From Gemmatimonadota bacterium (GTDB taxonomy: Bacteria; Gemmatimonadota; Gemmatimonadetes; Gemmatimonadales; Gemmatimonadaceae): a stretch of DNA of 64,000 nucleotides. The stretch lies in NCBI GenBank assembly GCA_003134685.1, contig PLCA01000008.1, positions 73,185 to 137,184 of the forward strand, given 5' to 3'. Position 1 is the stretch's first letter. The number at the start of each line of letters is the position of its first letter. This document shows positions 25,902 through 34,979 of the stretch, one piece after another. The notes beneath the pieces were generated by a model that saw only the letters and a program-made list of their open reading frames with translations, had not been told where the DNA came from and made no database searches. The translations under genes were made by a program, and so were the position numbers.

Positions 25902-27131
25902 TCAGCGCGATCGTTCCAACGCGTCGAGTACGCGACGCGGCTCCAGCCTGGCCCGCTTCGCCGTGAAGACGCGCAGCCATCTCGCGCTCTTGTACAGCTC
26001 CTCTGAAAGCGAGGGGAGATTGATTGTCCCGATCCAGCCCTCGCCCGTAAGCCGCTCGACTTTGCCGCTCCGCCGGAGAACCGGGATGTCGAGTCCAAGC
26101 ATCTGCGTCTTAACCGGATAGTCCAGCAGCAGCTCTCCGGGCCCGAGTCCGAACTCCTTTGCGAGGGCGTTCTCCGCCTGGGCGACGCGCTTCCTGTCGG
26201 TCGCAATCCATTCGACCTTGTCGTCATCCAGCTCCGCGGCCGGCCATTCCGCCGCGCGCTTGTAAAGCCTGCGCTCCCTGAGCGCGGCGAGGAGCGGCGT
26301 CGGCCTGTCGCTCTCGAGCCTGTGCATCAACCCTTCGTCGGTGTGGCGAGACAGGGACTGAACGTCGACGACTTCCGCTTTCACGGCATCTTCCACCAGT
26401 CGCTTGTACATCGCCGTCGCGCTTCTCACGGCGTGGTGCCAGTACACGTTTCGGTACATCTGGTACTTGGCGAAGAGCAGCGACTCCAGCGCCGACAGCG
26501 CCTTCTCCTGCACGCCGAGCGAGCGGCGCCCGGTTTCGGGATCGTCCACGATGACGAGCGAGTTTGTCAGGCGGTCGACATCGATCTCGCCATAGGGGAC
26601 GCCGCACATGAACGCATCTCGCTTGAGGTATTCGATCTTGTCGAGATCGAGCGAGCCGGAGATCAGCCCCTGCAAGGGACTCTCGCTGCGGCCGCGAATG
26701 AGGTCGAAGACTTTGAGCGGTGCGTCTTTGCCCAGCTGCGCGGAGAGAATCGTCGCGACGCTTCCCTCGGTGATTAGCGGGCGCGCCACGTCCTCGTGGT
26801 GGAGAGCTCCAATCTCTTCAAGCGCGTGGGAGAACGGGTAGTGTCCCACGTCGTGGAGGAGCGCGGCCGATCTGACAATGGCCTGGTCGGTTTCACCGAT
26901 CGACGTGTCTTCGGCTTCGCAAAGGAGCGCCAGGGTGCGGCGCGAGAGGTGATGCGTGCCGAGTGCGTGCTCGAATCGCGAGTGGGTCGCGCCGGGGTAG
27001 ACGAGGTAAGTCCACCCGAGCTGGCGCACGTACCTGAGACGCTGAAAGACGTCGGTGTCGAGGAGCGTGAGCGTCAGCTCGTCGACCCGAATGTTGTTCC
27101 AGACGGGGTCGCGCAGAATCTCGAAGCGCAT
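25902..27131 (-). CDS. HD-domain phosphohydrolase (dNTP triphosphohydrolase-like)
   Basis: A 409-residue HD-superfamily protein of the SAMHD1/YwfO type. The metal-binding set is visible: His in GATHSRFEHALGTHHLS, the His-Asp pair in AALLHDVGHYPFSHALE, and a later Asp in GSLDLDKIEYLKRDAFM. Family enzymes hydrolyse dNTPs to nucleosides and triphosphate, or related phosphate esters; the precise substrate is not set by sequence. It starts 26 bases after the PEP carboxykinase stop and may belong to that operon. Confidence 0.9.
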   Translation of the reverse strand: MRFEILRDPVWNNIRVDELTLTLLDTDVFQRLRYVRQLGWTYLVYPGATHSRFEHALGTHHLSRRTLALLCEAEDTSIGETDQAIVRSAALLHDVGHYPFSHALEEIGALHHEDVARPLITEGSVATILSAQLGKDAPLKVFDLIRGRSESPLQGLISGSLDLDKIEYLKRDAFMCGVPYGEIDVDRLTNSLVIVDDPETGRRSLGVQEKALSALESLLFAKYQMYRNVYWHHAVRSATAMYKRLVEDAVKAEVVDVQSLSRHTDEGLMHRLESDRPTPLLAALRERRLYKRAAEWPAAELDDDKVEWIATDRKRVAQAENALAKEFGLGPGELLLDYPVKTQMLGLDIPVLRRSGKVERLTGEGWIGTINLPSLSEELYKSARWLRVFTAKRARLEPRRVLDALERSR

Positions 27132-27157
27132 GCCCCGTCTCTCGCGCTGGGTTGGCG

Positions 27158-28780
27158 TCAGCCCTTCGGGCCGGCGTTCTTCGTCGCCGCGTCCACGCTC
27201 CCGAACTTGTCGAAGTTCTCGCGGAACATGCCAGCCAGCTTTTTCGCCTGCGCGTCGTAGGCGCGTGTATCGGGCCAGGTCTCACGAGGATTGAGCACCT
27301 TCGCCGGAACGCCTTTGGTCTCGGCTGGAATTGCGAGGCCAAAAATCGGGTCGGTGTGCGTCTTCACCTCGTCGAGCTCGCCCGCGAGCGCGGCATTCAC
27401 GATCGCGCGCGTGTACTCGAGATCGATGCGCTTGCCCGTTCCGTACGGTCCGCCGCTCCAGCCGGTATTTATCAGCCAGACTTTAGATTCGTGCTTGCGA
27501 AGGAGGTCGCCCAGCATGCGCGCGTACTTGGTCGCGTGCCAGACAAGAAACGCCGCGCCGAAGCAGGCGCTGAACGTCGGCTGCGGCTCCTTTACGCCGC
27601 GCTCTGTTCCCGCCACCTTGGCGGTGTAGCCCGACAGAAAGTAGTACATCGCCTGTTGCGGAGTCAGCCTCGCAACCGGAGGCAGCACGCCGAACGCATC
27701 GGCCGTCAGGAAGACAACGTTTTTCGGGTGTCCGCCGCGCCCGCCCTCGACGTGGTGCCTTATGTAGTCGAGCGGATAGGAAGCCCGCGTATTCTCCGTG
27801 ATGGACTGATCCGCAAACCGCACCTTCTTCGTCGCCGGATCGAGCACGACGTTTTCGAGCACTGTGCCGAACATCTGCGTGGTGCGATAGATGTCGGGCT
27901 CGCTCTCGGGTGAGAGGTTGATCACCTTCGCGTAGCAGCCACCCTCGAAGTTGAAAACCCCGTTGTCCGACCATCCATGTTCATCGTCGCCGATGAGGCC
28001 GCGATTGGGAGCGGCGGACAGCGTCGTCTTGCCGGTTCCGGAAAGACCGAAGAACAACGCCGTGTCACCCGCTTTCCCAACATTGGCGGAGCAGTGCATA
28101 GAGAGCACGCCTTCGCGCGGAAGCAGATAGTTCATGACCGTGAACATCGCTTTCTTCAGCTCGCCGGCGTAACGTGTGCCGCCGATCAAAATCGTTCGCT
28201 CGGCCAGGTTGAGCACGACGAACGTGCTGGACCGTATCCCGTGCCGCGCTGGATCGCCCTGGAACTCGGGCGCGTGAAGAACCGTGAAGTTCGGATCGAA
28301 TGTTGGCAGGTCGCTCCGCTCGGGACGGATGAACATGTTGCGCACGAACGCCATGTGCCACGCGTTGGGCGACACGTAGCGCACGGACAACCGATATGAT
28401 GGATCGGCGCCACAATAGAGATCCTCGACGAACAGCTCGGGAGACTCATTCAGGTATTTGCGGACGTCGTCGAGCAGCAGCTGATATTTCTCGACCGTCA
28501 GCGGCTGATTGACCTTGCCCCAGTCGACATCCTTCTCCGAGCTCGGCTCCTTTACGACGAACTTGTCGTTAGGAGAGCGTCCGGTGTGCGGAGTCGTGAC
28601 CGCTACGAATGGACCCATGTCCGCAAATTCGCCCTCGCTACGCCGCGCCGCCGCCTGAAAAAGCTCGGGCGCAATCAAATTCCAATGCACGTCGCCGCGC
28701 GGATTCAGTCCCTGTCTGCTCAGGCCAATGCTGCTCTCGCGCGCCATCTGCTTGCGCTGCGGTTTTATTTCCGTTGCCAT
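27158..28780 (-). CDS. pckA: Phosphoenolpyruvate carboxykinase (ATP)
   Basis: A 540-residue ATP-type PEPCK. Key motifs are the substrate Arg region TPHTGRSPNDKFVV, the kinase-1a loop GLSGTGKTTLSA near residue 247, the metal-binding SADAFGVLPPV region and NTGWSGGPYGTGKRIDL. The enzyme makes PEP from oxaloacetate and ATP in gluconeogenesis, or the reverse. The ATG shares one base with the maeB stop (TAATG), so both are made from one message. Together they control flow between C4 acids, pyruvate and PEP. Confidence 0.97.
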   Translation of the reverse strand: MATEIKPQRKQMARESSIGLSRQGLNPRGDVHWNLIAPELFQAAARRSEGEFADMGPFVAVTTPHTGRSPNDKFVVKEPSSEKDVDWGKVNQPLTVEKYQLLLDDVRKYLNESPELFVEDLYCGADPSYRLSVRYVSPNAWHMAFVRNMFIRPERSDLPTFDPNFTVLHAPEFQGDPARHGIRSSTFVVLNLAERTILIGGTRYAGELKKAMFTVMNYLLPREGVLSMHCSANVGKAGDTALFFGLSGTGKTTLSAAPNRGLIGDDEHGWSDNGVFNFEGGCYAKVINLSPESEPDIYRTTQMFGTVLENVVLDPATKKVRFADQSITENTRASYPLDYIRHHVEGGRGGHPKNVVFLTADAFGVLPPVARLTPQQAMYYFLSGYTAKVAGTERGVKEPQPTFSACFGAAFLVWHATKYARMLGDLLRKHESKVWLINTGWSGGPYGTGKRIDLEYTRAIVNAALAGELDEVKTHTDPIFGLAIPAETKGVPAKVLNPRETWPDTRAYDAQAKKLAGMFRENFDKFGSVDAATKNAGPKG

Positions 28781-31044
28781 TACTTGTCCGTCCTCTCGCT
28801 GATCCGCTGTTGCGCGTCAATCACCGCGACGGCAGCCATGTTCACGATATCCTGCACGTCGGCGCCCTGCTCCAGTATATGCACGGGAAGATTCATACCC
28901 AGCAGGATCGGCCCGATTTTCGTAGCGCCACCCAGATGGTGGAGGAGCTTGTACGCGATGTTTCCTGCGCTCAGGTTCGGGAATATCAGCACGTTCGCCC
29001 GCTCCTTCAGCATGCTGAACGGATATGCCGAGCGGAGGATGTTTTCGTCCATCGCCGTGTCTGCCTGCATCTCGCCATCGACGACGAGCGCGGGGTCGCG
29101 TTTCCTCAGAATCGCGACAGCTCTCGCGACCTTCTCCGCTTCCGGGTGGCGCACGGACCCGAAATTGGAGAACGACAGCATCGCGATCTTGGGCGTGATG
29201 CCGAACGTCTGAACGATCCGGCTGGCCGAGTAAGCAATCTGCGCCAACTGCTCCGCGGTGGGATCGATGTTGACTGTCGTGTCTCCACAGAAGATAACGT
29301 GCTTCTCGAAGACGAGCATGTAGAGACCGCTCACGATCTCGGCCTTGGGATGTGGGCCAATGACCTGGAGCGCGGGACGAATGGTCTCGGGATAGTGCAT
29401 GCCGACTCCGGAGAGGAGCGCGTCCGCATCGCCGCATGCAACCATTACGGAGCCGAAGTAGTTCCCGTTGAAAAGGAGCTGATGTGCTTCGCCGTGGCTG
29501 AGTCCTTTGCGCTGGCGGCGCTGCCACAGATAGTCGGCGTACTTGTCGCGCCTCTCGGAAGTGCTTGGATCCTCAATCAGGATATCACGAAGCGAGATGT
29601 GTCCCTCGGCGGCGACACGCTCGATGTTTGCTCGTTGGCCCAGCAGAATCGGGGAGCCAATGCCCTCGTCGACGATCATCCGGGCGGCGCGAATGATCTT
29701 TGGCTCTTCGCCCTCGGGAAACACGATGCGCTTCGGATCGCGCACGGCGCGGTTGATGATCCCGCGCATGATTCCGCGCGCGCGACCGAGCCGCGCTTCG
29801 AGCTGCTCGCGGTATTGCTCGAGGTCGATCATCTCCTTTGCGACTCCGCTCGCGACGGCGGCCCATGCGACCGCGGGCGCCACCCAAAGCAAAACGCGCG
29901 GGTCGAAGGCGAAGGGGATCAGGTATTCGGGGCCAAATTTTACGGAACGCAATCCGTACAGGCGCGAGACGCTATCGGGAACGTCTTCCTTCGCGAGCGC
30001 GGCCAGCGCGCGCGTCGCCGCCATCTTCATCTCCTCGTTCACCTGCGTCGCGCGCACATCGAGCGCTCCGCGGAAGATGAACGGAAAACCGAGCACGTTG
30101 TTGACCTGATTGGGGAAATCGCTGCGGCCGGTGGCGATGATCGCATCGGAGCGCACCGCGCGCACCTGCTCCGGCAGAATCTCCGGTTCGGGATTGGCGA
30201 GGGCGAAGACGATGGGTTTTTTTGCCATCTTCGCGACCATCTCGCCCGTGATGGCGCCCGCGGCGGAGAGTCCGACAAAGACGTCCGCGCCGACGAGGGC
30301 GTCCGCAATCGTCCGCGCTTTGGTCTTGTTCGCGAATTTTGCCTTGTACGGATCCATCTCACCGGGGCGGCCCTCGTAGATCACGCCCCGCCGGTCGGCC
30401 ATCAGTATGTTCTCGCGAGGCACTCCGAGCCTGACATAGTGCTCCGCGGTCGATATGGCCGCTGCGCCCGCTCCGGAGAAGACGACGCGGACCTTTTCGA
30501 TTTTCTTCCCCACGCATTCGAGGGCGTTCAGCAGCGCGGCGCCGGAGATGATTGCCGTGCCGTGCTGGTCGTCGTGGAAGACTGGAATCTTCATCGTCTT
30601 CCGCAGCGTCTCCTCGATGTAAAAACAATCGGGTGCTTTGATGTCCTCGAGATTGATTCCGCCGACGGTCGGCTCGAGCAGCTGGCAGAACCTGATGACG
30701 TCATCCGGTTTCTCTGACCCGACCTCGAGGTCGAACACGTCGAGATCGGCGAATTGCTTGAAGAGGTTTGCCTTGCCCTCCATCACGGGCTTCGCGGCCA
30801 ACGCTCCGATGTTGCCGAGTCCGAGCACGGCGGTACCGTTGGTGACGACCGCGACGAGGTTGCCCTTGGCGGTGTACTTGTAGACGTCGTTCGGGGTTGC
30901 CTTGATCTCGAGACAGGGCACCGCCACTCCGGGGGAGTAGGCGAGTGCGAGATCGCGCTGGTTGTTGAGGGGCTTGGTCGGTACTACCGCGATCTTTCCG
31001 GGGCGCCCGGATGAGTGGTAGTCGAGGGCATCTTCACGCTTCAT
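28780..31044 (-). CDS. maeB: NADP-dependent malic enzyme fused to a phosphotransacetylase-like domain
   Basis: A 754-residue MaeB-type protein. The malic-enzyme half (about 1-425) has [24 protein letters not shown] and the dinucleotide-binding GAGAAAIST region. The C-terminal half (about 430-754) is phosphotransacetylase-like ([27 protein letters not shown]); in characterised MaeB proteins this part is regulatory and does not make acetyl phosphate. It turns malate into pyruvate, CO2 and NADPH. It leads the pckA operon, and pckA begins at its stop codon. Confidence 0.96.
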   Translation of the reverse strand: MKREDALDYHSSGRPGKIAVVPTKPLNNQRDLALAYSPGVAVPCLEIKATPNDVYKYTAKGNLVAVVTNGTAVLGLGNIGALAAKPVMEGKANLFKQFADLDVFDLEVGSEKPDDVIRFCQLLEPTVGGINLEDIKAPDCFYIEETLRKTMKIPVFHDDQHGTAIISGAALLNALECVGKKIEKVRVVFSGAGAAAISTAEHYVRLGVPRENILMADRRGVIYEGRPGEMDPYKAKFANKTKARTIADALVGADVFVGLSAAGAITGEMVAKMAKKPIVFALANPEPEILPEQVRAVRSDAIIATGRSDFPNQVNNVLGFPFIFRGALDVRATQVNEEMKMAATRALAALAKEDVPDSVSRLYGLRSVKFGPEYLIPFAFDPRVLLWVAPAVAWAAVASGVAKEMIDLEQYREQLEARLGRARGIMRGIINRAVRDPKRIVFPEGEEPKIIRAARMIVDEGIGSPILLGQRANIERVAAEGHISLRDILIEDPSTSERRDKYADYLWQRRQRKGLSHGEAHQLLFNGNYFGSVMVACGDADALLSGVGMHYPETIRPALQVIGPHPKAEIVSGLYMLVFEKHVIFCGDTTVNIDPTAEQLAQIAYSASRIVQTFGITPKIAMLSFSNFGSVRHPEAEKVARAVAILRKRDPALVVDGEMQADTAMDENILRSAYPFSMLKERANVLIFPNLSAGNIAYKLLHHLGGATKIGPILLGMNLPVHILEQGADVQDIVNMAAVAVIDAQQRISERTDK

Positions 31045-31235
31045 TGAACGTGGAAAAATGCCATGTGTGCGGGCTAAGTGCTACCTCGCAGGTGAGATAG
31101 GCTGGACACTTTCGCCAGCTTTCGCTCGACAAGCCGTTGGGGCGCCGCTACCCTCGCGCCTGAGCCGTTCGTGAACGAGCACGAATTCTCTGAGACGTGA
31201 ATCGCTTTGCTCCAAGGCGGGTACATCAGACCGAC

Positions 31236-32054
31236 ATGGTGATTCCGTATCCCCGAATACCGCCCGCGATAGTCTCGATTGGCCCTATCGCGATCCGATG
31301 GTACAGCGTGATGTATGTCGTCGGATATGTGTTGGGTTACCGCCTTGTGCTAAGACGCATTCACACCGGTCGCTCCAGCCTCAGCAGCGCGGATCTCGAC
31401 AATCTGATCTGGTATCTCGTAGCGGGAATGCTGATTGGAGCTCGCCTCGTGTACGTCCTGGTTTACGGACGCGCGGAGTACAGCGCGCATCCCTGGGAGG
31501 CATTTGCCGTTTGGAGGGGCGGGTTGTCGTTCCATGGCGCAATCGCGGGTATGACGGTGGCCATCGCCTTCTTCACGCGACGATACCGACATTCGATCCT
31601 CGAAGTAACTGATCTGGTCGCGCTTTGCGGGGCGCCGGGACTGTTCTTTGGACGGCTCGGCAACTTCATCAATGGAGAGTTATACGGCAGGCCCACCAAT
31701 GTTCCCTGGGCGATGATCTTTCCGGCGGATCCCTTGCACGTGCCGCGGCATCCCTCGCAGCTATATGAGGCGTTCGCTGAAGGCGTGCTATTAAGTGCGC
31801 TACTCTGGTGGATCGACGGCCTGGCACGCGCACGCGGTTACAATCGACGCGGGCTCGTGACCGCACTTTTTCTTGTCGGCTACGCAATCGCCCGATTTGC
31901 TCTCGAGTTCACGCGCCAGCCCGACGCACAGCTCGGACTCGTAGTCGGACCGCTGTCGATGGGTCAGGTACTCTCGACGATCATGCTGTGCGTCGGCCTG
32001 ACGCTGCTCGGCGCGATTTATCGCAGCCTCGATAAATCAGCGGCTGGCGGTTGA
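31236..32054 (+). CDS. lgt: Prolipoprotein diacylglyceryl transferase
   Basis: A 272-residue polytopic inner-membrane enzyme that moves diacylglycerol from phosphatidylglycerol to the lipobox Cys. The family motifs are YPRIPPAIVSIGPIAIRWYS at the start, GGLSFHGAIAG, the signature GRLGNFINGELYGRPT and HPSQLYEA. The ATG at 31236 fits the usual Lgt N-terminus; a GTG at 31197 in frame would add 13 residues. Several substrates lie in the same window (CAP lipoprotein, membrane-fusion protein, M30-like protease, PPIase). Confidence 0.95.
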   Translation: MVIPYPRIPPAIVSIGPIAIRWYSVMYVVGYVLGYRLVLRRIHTGRSSLSSADLDNLIWYLVAGMLIGARLVYVLVYGRAEYSAHPWEAFAVWRGGLSFHGAIAGMTVAIAFFTRRYRHSILEVTDLVALCGAPGLFFGRLGNFINGELYGRPTNVPWAMIFPADPLHVPRHPSQLYEAFAEGVLLSALLWWIDGLARARGYNRRGLVTALFLVGYAIARFALEFTRQPDAQLGLVVGPLSMGQVLSTIMLCVGLTLLGAIYRSLDKSAAGG

Positions 32055-32095
32055 GTGGTACCCTTTTTGTCGCGTAACGCTACCTTAAGGATCAG

Positions 32096-32452
32096 ATGAA
32101 GCCTGCTCGCTCGGTAACTTGCAGCTCGGTGTGGCGTCTGCGTTTGTTCGCAATGGTCCTCGCCGTTGCCGGGCAGCTCGGATTATCGGGCGCGTCGCTC
32201 ACACTGGCGCGCGACGAGTCGAGTGTCGTGTCGCACACCGAGCGGAGCGGCATCGACTTGCATCGCGGGCACAACGAAGCAACGTGCCCAGCCTGCGCCG
32301 CTCTCTCGTTTCACGCTAATGTAAATCACGTCGCGCCGCCGGTTCCGAACGGGGCCATGTCAAGCCTGGTCATCGCTCAAGGTTCCGCTGATTTCGTTTC
32401 GGCCGCACAAAACCACCCCAACTCCTGCCGAGCACCGCCCAGAGAATCCTGA
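32096..32452 (+). CDS. Small secreted His/Cys protein at the head of the RND efflux operon (DUF2946-like)
   Basis: A 118-residue protein with an N-terminal hydrophobic signal segment (FAMVLAVAGQLGLSGASLTLA) and a short His/Cys region SHTERSGIDLHRGHNEATCPACAALSFHANVNH. The H-x(n)-CPAC-x(n)-H layout recalls DUF2946-type proteins found next to copper and metal transport genes; metal binding is inferred from His and CxxC. It has AAGGA five bases before the ATG. A possible promoter (TTGAGT, 18-base spacer, TAACGC; 32051-32080) precedes it. A similar protein is encoded at 42553-42945. Confidence 0.75.
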   Translation: MKPARSVTCSSVWRLRLFAMVLAVAGQLGLSGASLTLARDESSVVSHTERSGIDLHRGHNEATCPACAALSFHANVNHVAPPVPNGAMSSLVIAQGSADFVSAAQNHPNSCRAPPRES

Positions 32453-32493
32453 ACCTGTCGTTCAGTGGTTAGTCAAAATTCTCTGGGGAGCTC

Positions 32494-33798
32494 ATGCATT
32501 TCACTCGGTCAACGATCGCGCTGGCGTTTTTCGCTGGCGCGCTCCAAGCCCAACAACCCGTTCAAACGCCCCGAGCCGATTCCATATCGAGGCTCGGAAC
32601 GTCGCAGCGGCCCGATTCGGCGCGACTGTCGCGTCGCGAAGCGATTGCGCTGGCGCTCGCGCACAATCCACAGCTCGAGATCGTCCGCGCCCAAATCGGG
32701 GAAGCAAAGGCCAGAAAAGTAGAGGCGGTTTCGATTCCGGATCCCGCCGTGACGGCGTCTTTCGATCAGCAGCGGGGGATTTTCCGCTCCGGCGTCGCCG
32801 GCCAGAAGAATGTCGGTGTCGGCGTCCTCGTTCCGTTTCCCAACAAGCTCCGGCTCCAGGGAAAAATCGCGCAGTCGGATGTCCAATCCGCGGAGCTGTC
32901 GTATCAACTGCAGCGCCAGCTCGTGGCAGCGCAAACCGCGGAGGCATATGACTCGCTCCTCGTCGCGCTCAAGCATCGTGCGGACCTGACAGATGCCGAA
33001 ACGCTGGCGCGCGATTTCCTCAAGAGGACCGAGGCGCGCTTCAATGCCGGGACGGCGGCGAAGCTGGATGTAATCAAGGCCACCGTCGAGGTCGCGCAGG
33101 CTTCAAATCAGCTGCTGACCAACGCTCTCGATGTGCAGAACGCGGGCTCGGCTCTCGATCGCTTGCTGGGACAGCTCATTGGAGTCCCGGTTCTGCCCAC
33201 TGATTCGCTCGTCGTACCCGACAGCCTTCCCGCGCTCGACCGTCTCGTGGCGGTTGGTCTGGAGGCGCGTCCCGAGCTGGCGTCGATCACGGCACAGCGA
33301 GAGGGAGCGCGCGCTGCCACGACACTGGCAAAGCAGTTCTGGCTGCCCGATCTCACGCTCAGCGTCAACCGCGACTACAACCTTCCCGATCCCGCGCTTT
33401 TCTCGACCGGCTTGGCATTCCCGCTCCCGATCTTTTTCTGGCAGCATACTCGCGGCCAGATAGCTGAATCGAGCTTTCGCGAGCGCGAGCTCGCGGCGTC
33501 GGAACGCGACCTCCGCGCGGCGGTGACGCAGGATCTTCGCGATTCCTACGCGACCGCCCGTATCGCGCTCCTGCAGGCAGTCTTCATCCGCGACCAGCTT
33601 CTGCCTTCCGCGCGCGCGGCTTATCGCGCCGCATCCGCGAGCTATACCCTCGGCGGCTCGTCGGCGCTGGAGGTGCTCGATGCGCGCCGGACGCTGCTCG
33701 GCGCCGAGAGCCAGTACGCCGACGCTCTCGCCGCGGCGAACATCTCGCGCTACGAGCTCGAGCGCGCGGTGAGCGTTCCGCTCGACACCATTCATTAA
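32494..33798 (+). CDS. Outer-membrane efflux protein (TolC/CusC family)
   Basis: A 434-residue outer-membrane factor with a Sec signal (MHFTRSTIALAFFAGALQAQQ) and two OEP repeats of long helices and short strands (SRREAIALALAHNPQLEIVRAQIGEA; TLGGSSALEVLDARRTLLGAESQY). It should form the trimeric outer-membrane channel for the RND pump encoded two genes downstream. No lipobox Cys is present, unlike many CusC/OprM proteins. The start has GGGGAG immediately upstream. The fusion protein follows after 11 bases. Confidence 0.92.
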   Translation: MHFTRSTIALAFFAGALQAQQPVQTPRADSISRLGTSQRPDSARLSRREAIALALAHNPQLEIVRAQIGEAKARKVEAVSIPDPAVTASFDQQRGIFRSGVAGQKNVGVGVLVPFPNKLRLQGKIAQSDVQSAELSYQLQRQLVAAQTAEAYDSLLVALKHRADLTDAETLARDFLKRTEARFNAGTAAKLDVIKATVEVAQASNQLLTNALDVQNAGSALDRLLGQLIGVPVLPTDSLVVPDSLPALDRLVAVGLEARPELASITAQREGARAATTLAKQFWLPDLTLSVNRDYNLPDPALFSTGLAFPLPIFFWQHTRGQIAESSFRERELAASERDLRAAVTQDLRDSYATARIALLQAVFIRDQLLPSARAAYRAASASYTLGGSSALEVLDARRTLLGAESQYADALAAANISRYELERAVSVPLDTIH

Positions 33799-33809
33799 AG
33801 GTCTCCCCA

Positions 33810-34979
33810 ATGCGAAATGATGTTCTGATCAAATGCGGACGTTACGCGCTGCGGAGTCTGGTTGTCGGCGCGACCGCGATCACCGCCTGTGCGCGGACCG
33901 ACGCCAAGCCGCCAGACGCCGACAGCGCCGCCTCGGCAAGCGGTGCGGGCTTCACGATTCCCGCGGCGCAGCGTGCCCGACTCCATGTGATACCCGTAGT
34001 GCTATCCGTTTTCAGGCCGGTAGTAGCGACGACCGGCACCGTTGCGTTCAACGGCGATCACTCGACGCAGGTGCTGGCTCCCGTTTCAGGCCCGGTGTCG
34101 CGGATTCTTGTTCCCCTCGGAGCTCAGGTTGCTCGAGGCTCCGCGCTCGCCACAGTGTCATCACCGGATTTTGCCGCGGCCGTCTCCGCTTTTCGAAAGG
34201 CGGAATCGTCGTATCGACAACTGTCCCGGGTTGCCGTGCTCGACGAGGAATTGTTCAAGACGGATGCAATCGCGCACCGTGACGTCGAGCAAGCGCAGAC
34301 GGATGCAGCGGCGGCCGCCGCTGACCGCGACGCTTCGCTCCAGCAGCTGCACGCGCTCGGCGTCGATGCCGCGACCATCGCGGCAATTCAGGCTGGGAAA
34401 TCCGTGGGGCCGGTCGAAGCGGTCATTCGCGCGCCGATAAGCGGCACGGTCGTCGAGAAGCTGATCAATCCCGGACAATTGCTGCAGGCGGGAACGACTC
34501 TGACCTTCACGGTCGCGGATGTGTCGTCGATGTGGGTGACGGCGAATGTGTTCGAATCGGATCTGGCGGCAGTGCGCAAAGGCGCGAACGCCACGATATC
34601 AACCGACGCCGGAAAATATCCGATCCCCGGAGTCGTCGACAACGTCGCCGATCTCGTCGATCCGAACACCAAAGCAACGGCGGTGCGGATCGTGGCGCCG
34701 AATCCGAGCGGCATTCTCAAAAGGGACATGTTCGTGCGAGTGGCGATCCAGGCGGCTGCGCAACAATCCGGATTCCTGGTGCCGACCTCCGCGGTGCTCA
34801 GGAACGATGAGAATCTTCCGTTCGTGTTCGTGGCACTCCCGTCGGGAGGATTCAACCGGCGGCAGATCACGCTCGGCCCGCGCGTCGGAGATGGCTATCA
34901 GGTCCTGACCGGTCTCACGGCCGGTGACAAAGTGGTAACGGAGGGCGCGCTGTTCCTCCAGTTCGCGGAGAGTCAGTGA
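33810..34979 (+). CDS. RND efflux periplasmic adaptor (membrane-fusion protein, CusB/CzcB type)
   Basis: A 389-residue adaptor with a probable lipoprotein signal (lipobox-like AITAC near residue 27). It has a barrel-sandwich region (VLAPVSGPVSRILVPLGAQVARGS and IRAPISGTVVEKLINPGQLLQAG), an alpha-hairpin between them (about 125-185), a beta-barrel part (MWVTANVFESDLAAVRKGA) and a membrane-proximal C-terminus. It bridges the pump and the outer-membrane channel. Its TGA overlaps the GTG start of the pump gene, which ties their translation together. Confidence 0.93.
   Translation: MRNDVLIKCGRYALRSLVVGATAITACARTDAKPPDADSAASASGAGFTIPAAQRARLHVIPVVLSVFRPVVATTGTVAFNGDHSTQVLAPVSGPVSRILVPLGAQVARGSALATVSSPDFAAAVSAFRKAESSYRQLSRVAVLDEELFKTDAIAHRDVEQAQTDAAAAAADRDASLQQLHALGVDAATIAAIQAGKSVGPVEAVIRAPISGTVVEKLINPGQLLQAGTTLTFTVADVSSMWVTANVFESDLAAVRKGANATISTDAGKYPIPGVVDNVADLVDPNTKATAVRIVAPNPSGILKRDMFVRVAIQAAAQQSGFLVPTSAVLRNDENLPFVFVALPSGGFNRRQITLGPRVGDGYQVLTGLTAGDKVVTEGALFLQFAESQ

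Noticed and set aside
28609-30717. 702-codon open frame on the plus strand
   Set aside because: It is antisense to maeB and the start of pckA, whose motifs are unmistakable; the plus-strand product is low-complexity Arg/His/Asp-rich.
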